A stretch of DNA of 64,000 bases from Haemonchus contortus. Lineage: Eukaryota; Nematoda; Chromadorea; Rhabditida; Trichostrongylidae. Position 1 is the first letter of the stretch, and the number at the start of each line of letters is the position of its first letter. Below are positions 12,701 through 25,534 of this stretch, one piece after another. A program made the position numbers and the translations under genes. The stretch is from positions 7,776,591-7,840,590 of the forward strand of contig LS997564.1 of NCBI GenBank assembly GCA_000469685.2, given 5' to 3'. Under the pieces are notes generated by a model. That model worked only from the letters and a program-made list of their open reading frames with translations, was not told the DNA's origin and did no database searches.

Positions 12701-14157
12701 GTTTGCTGCGAACACTGCCACTAATTGTATTAAAAATAAACTTCAGAGAGAACGGATCGAAGATGATCCACTTCCACGCACTCCACTACTACCCTCCATC
12801 AGCCGGTAGCTCTATTGTTCAGTCTTCGATCTCGCAACCTATGCATACATTGAACACAGCCGCTAAGTAGCCATTAGTTGTATCACCTGTTGGCATGTAG
12901 TATCATATTTTGGTATATACATGTAGTATCATTTTTTGGTATCTACCATCAATGATACTACATGCTAAAAGGTGATACAAGAGGATATTCTCTATAGGAT
13001 TTTGTATCTGTATAGAATGCTCGAACTAATAATTATACATGAAAGCAGGTAGAAATTAAAAATGGACAAATTTTCCAAAAACAGTATTTTTTTTGCAAAT
13101 TTCGGACCCCTGATACTTATTTTTTGGAACATCTTAATTATCTCACCAGGTGAAGAATCTTGGAAGGGTACCAAAAACCAGCTTAATCTGATAGTTCGCG
13201 GGGAGAGAAAGTTCCTTTTTTACACGGTTACGACTGTGTGTTAGAAATAACACAAGGAACCCTATCCCGGTCGTTAGGAAATAACTTTGATCACCTTACA
13301 CTGCCCATCGATGTTTGAAAGTAGTTAATGGAGGCATTCAATCGGGTAATGGTTACACAAGGATACCGAGTTAATCAATAATCCAACTTAACACTCTCAG
13401 GCGAGCTCGTAAACGATCACTGAAGGAGAAAAGCGTGGGGATTCCAGAACGAGCTACACATTGCTGAGCCGTATCCCACTTCAGCGTACACAAACACATC
13501 CTTGGAAACCAGCTTTGTCAAACCGTAATCCATTAGCGCATCAAGTAAACAGTTGCGTCGATAAATGTAAGAACTAGATTTCTAAGAGGACCACGTAATC
13601 GATAAGAAACATTAAAAGTTAGATGGGTATTCAGAAAATATTGTCAGCCACAAGGGTAGGCATGACCATTCGTCAGCATCAGCCAATTCTTTCGACGGCG
13701 TTTGACAGCTGTGTGTGTCCGTTTGTGCATATAGCTCGACGGGAAGCTAATCAATCGGCAATCTACCACTTCAAACGCACCTGGCATGTGATAATACTAT
13801 TATCCATTAAAGTTCATTCATCCAATTTGTTGCTTCTCACCCGATCAATCCTCATTTCCGCTGTCTATCACTCTCTGTTTTCAAAAAACCTCTGAAAAGC
13901 AGTCGGCGATCATATCGCAGTAAAATTTGTTTGGGTATTGAGTTATTTGATCTGATTTGAGCTGGCTACTCCACAAAAAGAAGATTTACTAGACACTCTT
14001 CACCTCTTCTCCACCAGAAGGAAATTTTTCTTCCTGATTTTTCGATCCACAGTTCTTTTATATCACATTGAATCATAATCAAAGTGCTCTTTGATCGCCA
14101 TGAACTTTTTCCCAAAGCTTCACTTCAACTAGTTAAGCGTGGCATGAGCTGAGTTCT
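9770..14157. other. 4.4-kb divergent intergenic region
   Basis: It separates the minus-strand RBM26-type gene from the plus-strand MOSPD2-type gene, so both promoters or trans-splice sites should lie here. Open frames at 10077-10417 overlap on both strands and show no recognisable motif. The only structured feature I see is the short foldback at 12878-12980. A GC-rich self-complementary patch (ggcccgggcc) sits near 11580. Confidence 0.5.
12878..12980. mobile_element. 103-bp foldback MITE
   Basis: The 29 bp at 12878-12906 (ttgtatcacctgttggcat...) reappear as their reverse complement at 12952-12980 with two mismatches. The loop is a 45-bp AT-rich segment that itself contains a further atgtagtatcat copy. 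The size and terminal symmetry fit a minimal non-autonomous DNA element; I see no convincing target duplication. Confidence 0.6.
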
Positions 14158-17100
14158 ATGTCTCCACAACTGTCTATTCATAGTTATATAAAGGAATCAG
14201 AACGATCACCGCTAAACACGTTGGCTATAGAGGATCTCCGCGCCAGAATATTGCAGGTGGGGAAAAACGTCATCAATGCTATCTATAGGGATGGAAATTC
14301 CATTAAAATTTCAATTAAAATTGGATTTTCAATATAGGACAAATGCTGTCGTAAATGCACTCCAGAAGATTTGCAACGACTCAAGACACAGGACTGGTGG
14401 CTAACCTGTTTTCTACGAGCCTACAACTATGACTTAGACATTAGTTATACGGTTTTATCACAATGTATTCAATGGAGGACCAATTTTCAAGTCGAACGTG
14501 AGTGTTGCCTTTGGCTTTTACAACATCAATCCAGTTCCTTCTCGATCACTTTTTACTTGAAGGCATCAGTATTCTTGGAATGAAGCCTCTTCTCGACCGC
14601 GGCCTTGCATACCTTCATGGACGAGATCTTACCGAATGCTCTATACGTATGACTTTTTTATATCACCATATTGTCTCACACACGATTGAGAGCAGATGGA
14701 GAAATTTTTGAACGCCTAGCTAATCTGGCCGACTTGGCAAAGGCCCTAACCGTTCTCTACCACAAAAATAACCATGCATTTTTATTCCTCAGTGAAGTAC
14801 TGCAGCTGGGTAAACTGCTGTGCAACCAATGAGACACGTCCAAATCAGAAAAACGTATCCTACTGTAGTCGGGATAGTCCCGAAACGCTTCATGGTACTG
14901 CTTAACTATATATTTGAGTGTGTAAAGCCATTACGAACCGATTGCAGGGTAATCAATCTTTAATGTGTTCACTACCAACATTTACCAATTTGCCAAAAAA
15001 TAACGGCAAGTATTACATCACAACAAGGATTGAGGCCTAAAAAAAAAAAAAATTGGTAGTACTAGGCGCCAAAAGGGAATCCCCCTTGAATCGAGCGTTT
15101 GATTAGTACCAGATTTGCTTGAGGGACGACAGCTTCTTCTCCAATCATTTTCTCGATACCATTGGCTGCCTCTGGATGTCATATAACCAACACATGGGTT
15201 CAATGTCTCCCTCATGGGCGCATGGATTTGATTGGGCACGTTCAAAAACGAGATCAAGCTTGCCTCTTCCCATTCCAATTGTATTACACTACATTGGCCA
15301 TCACGGCAGAGTGAGGAACATGGGGAGAGGGGTTAACAACAAATGGGTAATTCTGACCAAAGACCATTGGCTATTGAAGTTTCATCGCCGCAACGTACTT
15401 CGCCAAATGATAAGAGCCTTATTCCGGTGCTTCAAATCAAAACCAATAACTTTAATCGAATCGACCAAGTGGAATCTTAACCTGTTAAAATACCAATGAT
15501 GTAAGGGTCAAGCCCATGTTCGATACCCATCAAGGCTAACTAGATCTTCCATCCTTCCAGAGCCCTCGTCAGGGTTAATAGAAGGAGTGACTAGTACAGC
15601 CGCACCCCTCATTTCGCTCCATCTGCAAAATGCCATAACTTTTCTTAATAAATTGAATGAGCGCTGCTGAAGCGTTAATGATCCGCCAAAAATTTTATGC
15701 TTCATCTGTTTATCCTTTACCTTTTCCTGAACAAACTTGAAGCCTCTCACAGGTAAATCGTTACTTATTCGTACTGATCACGGAGACCGTGGTCAGTGCG
15801 AAAATAATCATTCACCAGTGAGAGGCGAAAAAGTAATGATTTGCCTGTGCGGGATGGAAACGACCACCGAGCGCTTTAGGAAGGTATAAAGATCTCCTTG
15901 TGCTCCATCTGCTATCGAGAATGTGAGCTTTTTTGTGCCTTGGGCATCGCGTACCAAATATTGCCAATTGCCCTACCCAGCCATCCCCCCCACTCCCTCT
16001 CAGCCTGATGACGACATAGATTTATATGAGTTGTGGTAGGAAGCCATCCCCATTCAAGAACTTTTGGAGCGTGAGCTTTGCGTACTTGCAGGCTCGCTGC
16101 TTAACATCATCTACTTCTTCTTGTTTCTGGGCTGGGTCAGGGACTCCACAATATGAGCGCCGCTCGTCTTGAACCGTCGGTAACCAACCCTTAACTTAAC
16201 CAGACTCCCCTGAATACGTTTTCATGTGATGCATAATCTCATGATACCCTCAGGCAAACTATTACTTTTACTCTGAAATTATATCAACCAATAATCCTAC
16301 AACGATAGGACTGATAAGGTTCCCTGCTAAAAAATTGGTGAACGCACACCATTTCTGCTTAGGCAAGTTTGAGAGGGAATAAACATTTTATGCACTACTT
16401 CCGCTAATTCTGTGCAGCAGCCGCACCTGTCAACAGCATTCCTGTCCCTATGCCGAATGACAGGGTTCTGGGACTTCACCTCCAACATAAAGGAGGAGAA
16501 ATTGTGACCACGTGTACGGAGTGAGGTAGACATAAGAACAGAGGTAGTGGGCTCATGTTGCCCAGTCACAGCGAGCGTAGAGCTCATTTAAGAACTGAAT
16601 GTTTCTTTTCCTTCCCCTTTCTGGAATACGAACATGCCACGCCAAACCACTTCGGCATTTCATTTCGCCCAGTGAATATTTCTTCATTTTATTAGGTTGG
16701 AAGGAAAGTCCTGCGACACAATGAAGGTCTTCTTCAAATCATTTTTGAAATTTTCCAGGCCAATCAATTTTCGGAAATATATTTACCAAAGAGGTCAACA
16801 ACCTTCTATTATCCTATGAGTAAATCACTGATGCCTTTTATCCAGGAACGAGGAAGCTGTGACTCAAAGAAGTAATTGACTGCCCTTTTCAGATCACATA
16901 AAGTTACGAATTTTTTTAGCAGAACGAGATGCTCAAGAAGGCGGAGCGCATGGTAGATAAAAGGGGCAACACTTGGTGAGTACGACTGATGAACAACCTG
17001 GAACCAATTGGAATCGTAGAACTTTTGACGCGTGTTTAAAGCGAAATTGCGACGTGCGTTGACCCTCTGTAGGGACCTGATTTACGGTTTTGATCGTCCT

Positions 17101-20100
17101 TCTCTAACCCTGTTAGCCGAATTCCGGGGTTCATAGGGGTAACCGATAGCTGTGTCCATCTAAACTGCGTTTAGCAACTCATAGTGGATGGATCCCTTCA
17201 ACCTCCATCAAACTAAGGGACGAAGCTTTCGTTACTTCAAAAGCTAGTATCTCCTCCAGTGAAACGATCCAACCGATCGTTGACCGTTGATCGGTGAGCA
17301 GTGCCAGCATTGATTGGGTTGCTGATAATTTGAGCTGCTACACCCCTATTTTTCCCTTGGTGTGTTCAGAAGAAGGTGATGTTACGAATCGGGTGTTGTC
17401 CATTCATTAACCGTAATGCTGTTAAAGCCCACACGCGTGCCATTATCCACTCATGTGTTGATTACCTGAGGAATGTCCTACAAGTTTATCACTCTTGCTA
17501 AAATGTTCACATTGTTGATACAAATTGTTGACGCTCCAAATTTTTTGTCGCAGGACTTTCCTTCCAACCCAATACTTCCATGATATCTACTTCTTCGCTA
17601 ACTTCCGCTCGTTAAGTATGGATAAACCTCGCCCAGTACCGACCGGGTGACACCGGTTTCGAAAATCTCTTCATATTCTGGCTCGAGCGTCATACGATGG
17701 ATACGAAAGCGGATCCTCTGACGATTGTAGTCGATATGACTGGGACGAGTATGAAAAACATGGTGCGTTATCATGATAAAGGTACACTGCACTTCAGATG
17801 GTCACGAAACTCACTGTTTTTCAGGATATGAACTCATTCAAATTCATTTTACATGCTGCCAAATACTATTACCCCAATACTGTTCATGATATGGTCATTT
17901 TCGAATCCCCACCAATATTTAATGCCACTTGGAGGGTAAGCAAACTATACCACTCAATACACAATTAAAGCATCAAAGCTCTATTCACAGGTGATCGAAT
18001 CATGGTTGACGCCTGGTCATCCGCAAATTCACCATGTTGATAAGGAAACCATCGCCCACTTCATCGACAGTAAATACCTTCCACGGCACATGGGAGGAGA
18101 GGTGATCCATTTTTCCTTTATTTTTCGGAAATTCCATCATCTAGCAATGATTCAAAATAGCCATTAACAGTAATTTGGAGGACGAGTCAATAAAATCAAA
18201 GTAAAAACTACCAAAATAGCTGGAAACTTGATGGCCCCAAAATTTCAGCACGAACTATATAATTGGCTTCGAAAAGAGTGGTAACGCTACCACTAACCCT
18301 AATAATTTTAAATTAGTTTTAAATAAAACTTATTAATTTGGAGCGGCACCCAGTTAACGAAAGCAGAATGTCGGAAGTTTCCAATTGTATCACTGTACCA
18401 CCCAATCTGAGGACCACTGTGACGAGAAATAGCCAATCAATACTGTAGGGAATTGGAGCGATCCATAGAGACTTCGTAGTCGGAGTTATATCCAATTCCA
18501 TCCCGCCCCACTTCTGACTTGTGCCGCCCACAGTAACCTACTGGAGACATTCTCAGTCACCAAGAAATGGTTAATTTGGTTCTAGACAAGGTGTAATGAC
18601 AACATTTGGGATCCTAACTCGAGTAATATTTCACACATACATTTCGGTGGCGACATATGTGAACATATCGATGTCACCGAGACAATCCGATAAAAATGAC
18701 GCACTTGTTCGGGGGAGAAAGCGCAAGTGTAATAGGCAATCCTGCCGTTTCTCGTAGTATCCATAGCAGCTGTCGCCTGACCAACCGAAGTTCTAGATAA
18801 CGCGAGTTTTTTTTTTTTTTTTGCTGCTAAAACGCGCACTTGCTCATCTACATTCTTGCCAAACCTATGGCGGGTCACGGCTGCTACTAGTTGTTTTCCA
18901 AAAGTTCTTTCGATTTAATACTACAAACGGTGTTCACTATCTTAATTAGTTGTCGATTCTGCTCGATTTCACACTTCCCTTGCATTACCCTCAAGCCTTG
19001 GACAATTCTACTTGGAAACTAAAATCGTTTTAGGACCACTTCCAATTTAGTATGGATGAACTTGCCAAGTGTTTACCACCTCCAAATCCACCAGAAAACA
19101 ACCACATGAACTTGGACGACGCAGATCGCAGCCCAGAGAGGAATGGAATTGATTCAGTCGCAATGAGGAGGGTTAGTTTTAATGGACTGCGAACAAGTTA
19201 AGCTATCTCTTGATAATTTCATTAATTTGAACCTTCCCATTCTTAGCAAGTGTACATTTATGCTACTGTGGCTTCTAAAACACCTCTAATCATCGCTCTG
19301 AAACAAAATCAAAGTCCGACAAACCTCTGCCTACAATAAAGACGAGCTTTTTTTTGATAGCAATGGTTCGGCAATTTCAAGTTATAAGTAGGTAATGTTG
19401 ATGTGGGACACTTTGAAATAGCATGCTCCCCTTGAAAAACTAGGAGGAAACATATTTCGATTAAATTTTTGGATGGTTGTCATAATATCGCTGATCCTTG
19501 TATCTCTTTCCCGTTCTACGAGATCGTTTTAAAACCCCAGCTGCAAAACATCTTCTTTTACAAAGCAGTGAATGTACAAATCAATACCATTAGAAAGTTG
19601 AACTTCTTCTCTGAATTAGTACTACAAATCGAATTCTGATAAACACCACTGCCTCGGTTGTAGTTGCAACGGAGCTGCTGTTGACGTAACAGCAGTGTAA
19701 GAAAGTTCGAGCACGTATAATTCCAGACGAAAGTCTCTTTTTGTTGTCGTTTTCTATTAGTATGATGTATGGCACAAAATTAAATAGTAGTATGAACAGT
19801 TGCGATTTCAACGGAGCTAGTAAAGGGGATGAATAAAAAATAGGTAAAAATTGTGACAAAGAAGAATAAACTATTCAGTGAGCTAGAAATTCCTGGCAAC
19901 AGAGTGTAGTTTGTCGCCCTACAATAAGCCTTATATGCGCACTTTAACTTACGTTTGTCGACGGAACTATGTGCTCAGCAAGCAAATAAGTGCTGTGGTA
20001 AACAACAAAATATTGCAGGCCGTAACATTCGATGACGATGATGAAGAAGCAAATCGAAAAACCCCGTTGACACTGACCAGAAAGGTCAGCAACGGATCAG

Positions 20101-21429
20101 TGAAGCGCGGTATTCCACAAAATCTGAAGCCAATGGTGGAAGCAAGGATGCGCAGTCCCGACATAGAATGGATCAAAAATGCTTTTCTTCATATAAGGTA
20201 TTTCTTACGCAAAATAATTGCAACATTCTCTACCCTACTCACTTTCTCTTGTGCAGATTGATTCTCGGAGTCTTCGAAAAACACAGTGTAATGTAAATCA
20301 CATTTTCCAGTCCACGCGACATATTGACTCTGAACCGTCTCGAAAACAATACCGACTATGTAGATGTCGTGGCCGTGCGAAACGTCTCTCAATCCCCGGT
20401 GATGTTCAAGATCAAAACAACATCACCGGAAAAATTTCGAGTTCGTCCTAGCACTGGCCTCATTCCAGCTGGAACAACAGATATCATTCGCGTCTATCTA
20501 CAAAACGGTAGGTTTCTAGCCTCATTGAAATTATACGCTGAGACTTCGATTACTGGTGTTAAAGTCGCAGCAATCATCGCTCGAACTACTCATGTTTTAA
20601 AACTTAAATGCAATTCTAATTTATTTGCTTTTTCTTGTTCGCTGATCAACTCCTCAACATAAATTATACATCCTAATTTCTCGAACAACTCGAAATAATG
20701 GGAATTTTATGGACTATGATCAAATAGTTATTGCTTTCCAGTAACTATCCAAACATCTAAAAAAAACTGACAAACTAACATAGAAAAGCTGGAATGAACA
20801 TATTCCCGTCCATAAGCTACCCTAGCCACTGTTCCATAAACTGTTTCTATTACCCCATAGATCGAATCAGTTAAAATCTATTGCAACACCGTAATTAACA
20901 AACATTCCAGAGTATAGGAACTCCTGCTCAAGAGAAAAATTTTTGCTCATGGCGCTCGAGACAGAAAGTAACAACATGGAAATGTTCGGTGATCTGTGGA
21001 AAAATGCCGAACACAGCAAAAAAGTGGAGCAAAAGTTAAGGTGCAGAATAGCTGACGACGCCTCTAGCGAAGGATCAAACACAGAGAAAATAGGAAGAAA
21101 AACTAGTATCAGTTCTCAGGTAAGCTGTCCTGTCCTCTTGACATCTGAGCCTGTACTAGAATGTAAAAGAATTTTAGCAAGAACAAATTGATCGACTACG
21201 ATTGCATTGTGAATGGCTGCAGCGCTCCCAACGAATGCTTATGTTTGCCACATTGACGCTATTCTTTGCTTTGGTAGTACTGTTACTCTATGAAAAATCA
21301 AATCACGCTGCTTTGGAGACTGCTGTCGAAACGTTGATAAAGAAGCTGGATGTCACCGCAACATGTGAATCTCATTCCGATTCCAAGCGAGAGACACTGC
21401 CACCAGTTTCTTATGAAGAAGATTTGTAA
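14158..21429 (+). CDS. MOSPD2-like CRAL-TRIO / MSP-domain membrane protein
   Basis: Eleven exons join in frame to 561 aa: 14158-14256, 14338-14497, 14563-14646, 17617-17762, 17825-17935, 17991-18101, 19034-19171, 20019-20197, 20311-20507, 20911-21119, 21178-21429. Residues 34-85 are a CRAL-TRIO N-like helix bundle (LQRLKTQDWWLTCFLRAYNY). Residues 88-236 are a CRAL-TRIO lipid-binding fold (LAYLHGRDL, LFIFWLERHTM, YLPRHMGGE). Residues 340-450 are an MSP domain with the VAP-like stretch MFKIKTTSPEKFRVRPSTG. Residues 498-517 form one membrane span near the C-terminus. This order matches human MOSPD2, a tail-anchored ER protein whose MSP domain binds FFAT motifs at membrane contact sites. The first ATG directly precedes the helical region. 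AATAAA lies at about 21450, just after the stop. Intron 3 (14647-17616) is unusually long and carries a mariner relic. Confidence 0.92.
16692..17572 (-). mobile_element. Internally decayed mariner in intron 3 of the MOSPD2-like gene
   Basis: Termini TTAGGTTGGAAGGAAAGTCC (16692 on) and the reverse complement of TTGGGTTGGAAGGAAAGTCC (ending 17572) differ at one position over about 27 bp and are flanked by TA on both sides. At about 0.88 kb it is shorter than a full mariner. The minus strand near 16925-16735 still reads like a mariner transposase C-terminus (VNYFFESQLPRSWIKGISD, then KVVDLFGKYISE) with in-frame stops. The right end lies only 44 bp upstream of exon 4. Confidence 0.8.
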
Positions 21430-21449
21430 ATTTTCTTTGTATATAATTT

Positions 21450-21455
21450 AATAAA
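21450..21455 (+). terminator. Poly(A) signal AATAAA of the MOSPD2-like gene
   Basis: A canonical AATAAA lies about 20 bp after the TAA stop, followed by AT-rich then GT-containing sequence. A short 3' UTR of this kind is normal for nematode genes. Confidence 0.6.
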
Positions 21456-21743
21456 CATTATGAACTATCGCACGGTTATTACAAGTCGAAGTAAAGGTTA
21501 GAGGTGAGAGTGATGACCGGTACAGTTATCTCGAGTCTCCTTTGATAACTACGCGTCTTCGCATCTACGAAATTATCAATCAGTTTATTTCCAGCTTTCC
21601 ATCTCGTAAAGTGCTGGATATGGCCCCACTCCAAATTCTCCTAAGTCCCCTGTAGCCATAAATAGCATAACTCGCGATGCGAATGGACTTGGCAAATGTC
21701 CGTGTGAAGTGTTCTATAAGTGGCTCCTGGGACGACCGGGGAC

Positions 21744-21988
21744 TGTCAAGTCGTGCGTCCGAGGGTGCGCGCGGCAAATGGCGCGGCGAACTCCATACCT
21801 ATTCTGACGGCCTTAGCGCCTATTATTTGGGCCCAATTTTGACGTACAGTAGAATAGTAGGATCAGCTGACCTTACTAATCTACCCTACTTCAAATTTGA
21901 ACCCTAATGATAGGCGCCGGAGTCGTCCAAATGCCACGAACTTCGCCGCGCAATTTGCCGCGCGCCTCCTCGGACGCACGACTTGACA
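21744..21988. mobile_element. Palindromic MITE, family A, copy 1
   Basis: The ends TGTCAAGTCGTGCGTCCGAG and its reverse complement are exact inverted repeats over 20 bp. Inside follow gcgcgcggcaa and gcgcggcgaa on the left, mirrored by ttcgccgcgcaatttgccgc on the right. The core has GCGCCTATTATTTGGGC on the left, mirrored on the right by a shorter match ending TGATAGGCGCC. The same architecture recurs at 29985 and 41172. It has no coding capacity. Flanking sequence shows weaker continuing symmetry, so the true ends may be slightly further out. Confidence 0.75.
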
Positions 21989-22296
21989 CACACCCGGGAA
22001 GACCACGGGAGGCGCTGTGGGGCCGAAAAACGGTCCACATAGGATGTATGCAGTGAGGGCTTAATTACCGGTTTGTCGTCATAACCTCGTCCAACCTTGG
22101 AGATGATTAACTCAAAAAACCTTATATCTTGAAATTTCTGTGCTTTTCTAGTTTTCTTCGCTACTAATGAACTATTCTACGTCAGAATGCCGTTTTTTAA
22201 CTGAGTAAATGACATTAGTGCGAACCCCGTGCAATCCTGGAGATTATTACCACGAGCGGAAAGCTGGGATGGGTAAGATCTGAACATTCAGCTGAC

Positions 22297-23292
22297 TGGC
22301 CGCATTCATATTAAGTGCCGTGTACGGCGGTCGAGGGCTGTCTCGGCGCCGTCTACGGCCCTCGACCGCGGTCTACGGCACCACTCGACTGCCGTCCACG
22401 GCACCAGTTTTACGAAACCAATCGATGACAGCTCCCATTGATGACTCATCCTACGGGATGACTGTTTGAGATAATTGTGCTCCTTTTTCTCTTCGCTCGT
22501 AGCAGATTTGTGATTTTCATTTTGTATCACGTCCCGTGCTTATTACCGATCTTCCGTGCGCGTAATGGTCGCTTGAGCTCATTATTTTTTCACTTATTTT
22601 TCTTACCCCTCTTATTTCAATAATTTGTTGTGGGAATTTTTCTATTTCATTTTTTCTAATTTTTCTATTCGAATTTTTTATTTCTATTTTTTCCTGCTCT
22701 AAATTCTAGTTAGTACTGGTGTGTTATGCGTGCCTTTTTTCATTCTTATTATTCTATAGTATACTATTCACACTTACAAAATCATTATTGCGGAACCAAA
22801 TGATGTCAGTACTAGCTAGAATATAAAGCAGAAAAAAATAGAAGTAAAAAATTTTATAGAAAAAATAAAATAGAAAAATTCCCACAACAAATTATTGAAA
22901 TAAGAGGGGTAAGAAAAATAAGTGAAAAAATAATGAGCTCAAGCGACCATTACGCGCACGGAAGATCGGTAATAAGCACGGGACGTGATACAAAATGAAA
23001 ATCACAACAAAATCTGCTACGAGCGAAGAGAAAAAGGAGCACAATTATCTCAAACAGTCATCCCGTAGGATGAGTCATCAATGGGAGCTGTCATCGATTG
23101 GTTTCGTAAGACTGGTGCCGTGGACGGCAGTCGAGTGGTGCCGTAGACCGCGGTCTAGGGCCGTAGACGGCGGTCGAGGGCCGTAGACGGCGGTCGAGGG
23201 CCGTAGACGGCGCCGAGACAGCCGTCTACTGCACTCGAGCGCCGTCTACGGCCCTCGACCGCCGTACACGGCACCTAGTACGAATGCGGCCA
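22297..23292. mobile_element. 1-kb foldback element with long inverted arms
   Basis: Two arms of about 430 and 480 bp are near-identical in inverted orientation, running from tggccgcattc at 22297 to gaatgcggcca at 23292. A loop of roughly 80 bp lies around 22720-22800. Each arm has a GC-rich outer block built from gccgtagacggcggtcgag units, a middle block and an AT-rich inner block. The right arm carries extra tandem 20-bp units (about 23161-23215), so the arms differ in copy number. Open frames in the two arms are mirror copies of each other and not genes. No transposase is present, and the target duplication is unclear. Confidence 0.85.
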
Positions 23293-24977
23293 CTCACTCA
23301 TCCCGAAACTCCTCCCTTCCTCAGGTTGAGGTTAAACACTATGTTACCCTGGCCAAAAAAAAAGTTCCTAAGCACCATTACGGATCGCGAGGTTAGCTAC
23401 TCCTCCCTTTCTTCGCTCTAGGGCGATTTTCATTCATGAAGACTGATGCTAAACGGATTCTTTAAGAGCTGGATGGCTTACGTTCTACGAAGTCTCAGCT
23501 GTTCAGCATCGAGCGGATTCTTTGACAGGAGTGATGATGAAGATTCAGTGATGCCTCTCGAAGTGCACCTGATATTTCTTTTGGTTACGACATTTCGAGA
23601 ACTTTGAAATGATACCAGACTTCCATAATACGCGGCTGCCAGTCGTACTAAGATCTTATGTGAGACTGCTATTGGTAGGCCAAGGAGAGAGAGATGATTG
23701 TTTAGAAAGCTGCGTAGATCCTCGAGACAGCTTGATTTTAACTGGCCTATTGGATTCTGTTCGAAGAAAAGGTAATAGCTTGGAATAAAGTAGGAACTTT
23801 TCGGCTCAAACAACAATAGAGGTGTCCTCTCTTACGAATATATCAACGAGTAGACCAACCAGCGTACCTAGCTCTCCATAACCTTAGGAAATAATTAACT
23901 CCTGTTAAGCAGAGCCTGTACCTCTTGCAAATCATTTGGAGGGATTTACATTATACCAGTTCCGCTAAGACTTTACGGACTTTACGGAATGAAAAAATTA
24001 CCAATGACTACATTTAAGAATTACAAAGATTGATATCAATAGGCATTGGTATGCGCCACGTGTTGAGCAGAACATTCAAATTCAAATGAAGAACAAGAAC
24101 TGTTCCGCTCAATTCCTGTTGAGTTAACAGTACGTGGAGAGTTGAAAACCATACTTAAACCAGGCTTTGGGATGGATCCACGGATATCCCACGAGTTGAA
24201 CAACACTAAACAATGAACCCGTTTTACACACAACTGCCTGTGAACGTGAACCAGGGAAAGTATTATAAAAGGAAACTATAAAAATTGCAATAGAAGTTAA
24301 AACGGCGTCCCAGCCGTAAAAATGAATCGAACAAATCCTGAACTGAAAAAGAATGAAAGGAGGAGAAGAGCAAGGAATGGATTGGAAGTAGACAAGGGCA
24401 TCTCATTTTCTTTAGGCCATGAAATACCTTAGGATGACTAGGACATTGAAAAATCCCAAAGAAATCGAACAATCGTTTCACTACAAAGCAACTTATCGAT
24501 TTATCACTACTGAGAAAAGACCCACCCATCGAACTCACAAGTTTTATTTGCATAAATTCAAGGGTAGCAAGGTAGAAAGATGAACTCCATAACCGAGCGA
24601 AAGTTCCTCCCCTCTCCCGGTGAGAAAAAAATAATGCGAAATCGGTTACGAAAAGGGCGCGCTTTGGAATTCGCTACTGCGAGCGGAGGTCCCGCACAGA
24701 ATATTCACAGTTGACTGAGTATTCGATTTCGGCCAACGGCAACGACTTTTATTTTGAAAGTTTGCAAGTTGATGTGTTGTTGAACTGTATTTCTCTTTTT
24801 TGGATTGTTGTAAGCTTTCAGTTAATCTTCCTGGAAGTTTTGGAGCCCACGGAATGTATTCTAGAGGCTTTCATTCCGTTTTAGTCGCTGAGGAAGGGGA
24901 ATTGTGGTCGTTTTCTCGGGCAGGTGTTGTGGGTGGTTCATGATTTCTCATCAATTTCATAATATCCAACATTATTT
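23293..24977. other. Non-coding stretch between palindromic elements
   Basis: About 1.7 kb. The longest frame (23478-23816, minus, 112 codons) has no motif I recognise, and no splice-compatible partner is visible. Nothing else is supported here. Confidence 0.45.
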
Positions 24978-25405
24978 GGTACTATTCTACTATTACACCC
25001 CCAAAAACTCGAAATTTTAATTTTCGATGAAACTTCGTCTATAGGGGTAATCCGATGCCCTGATAACGAATATGACCTTTACTTTTGACGCTGGCGCCAA
25101 TTTGGCGCCAAATTGGCGCCAATTGGCGCCAAATGGCGCCAGCGCCAAAAATGAAGGTCATATTCGTTATCAGGACCTCAAATAACCCCTGTACACAAGT
25201 TTTCAGCAGATTTGATGAAAACACCCTTGGCGCCAAATTGGCGCCAATTGGAGCCAAATGGCGCCAACGCCAAAAATGAAGGTCATATTCGTTATCAGGG
25301 CATCGGATTACCCCTATAGGCGAAGTTTCATCGAAAATTAAAATTTTGAGTTTTTGGGGGTGTAACAGTAGAATAGTTCTGGGGGTGTAATAGTAGAATA
25401 GTACC
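24978..25405. mobile_element. 428-bp foldback MITE with 8-bp target duplication and GGCGCC arrays
   Basis: Terminal inverted repeats of about 100 bp begin GGTACTATTCTACTATTAC and end as the mirror image at 25405. The element is bracketed by a perfect CATTATTT duplication (24970-24977 and 25406-25413), which points to a transposase family making 8-bp duplications, as hAT elements do. Inside are two clusters of GGCGCC palindromes spaced about 10 bp apart (25092-25145 and 25228-25270). A tcatattcgttatcag motif occurs three times. A short terminal segment (gggggtgtaatagtagaatag) is duplicated at the right end. The right edge lies about 140 bp upstream of the rpl-23 ATG. Confidence 0.85.
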
Positions 25406-25534
25406 CATTATTTGATTTTCTCTTGTCTTTCCTCAGATTTGAAATGTCTTTTGCGTGAATGGCTTTTACTTTTTTTTCTTATTCGTTCGCTAGTTTCTAG
25501 TCGAGTTTGTGATCGAACCACATTCTCATTCTTA

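Noticed and set aside
22306..23186. Two open frames on opposite strands with almost the same peptide (KEHNYLKQSSRRMSHQWE)
   Set aside because: They are mirror images of the same inverted-repeat arm, not independent genes.
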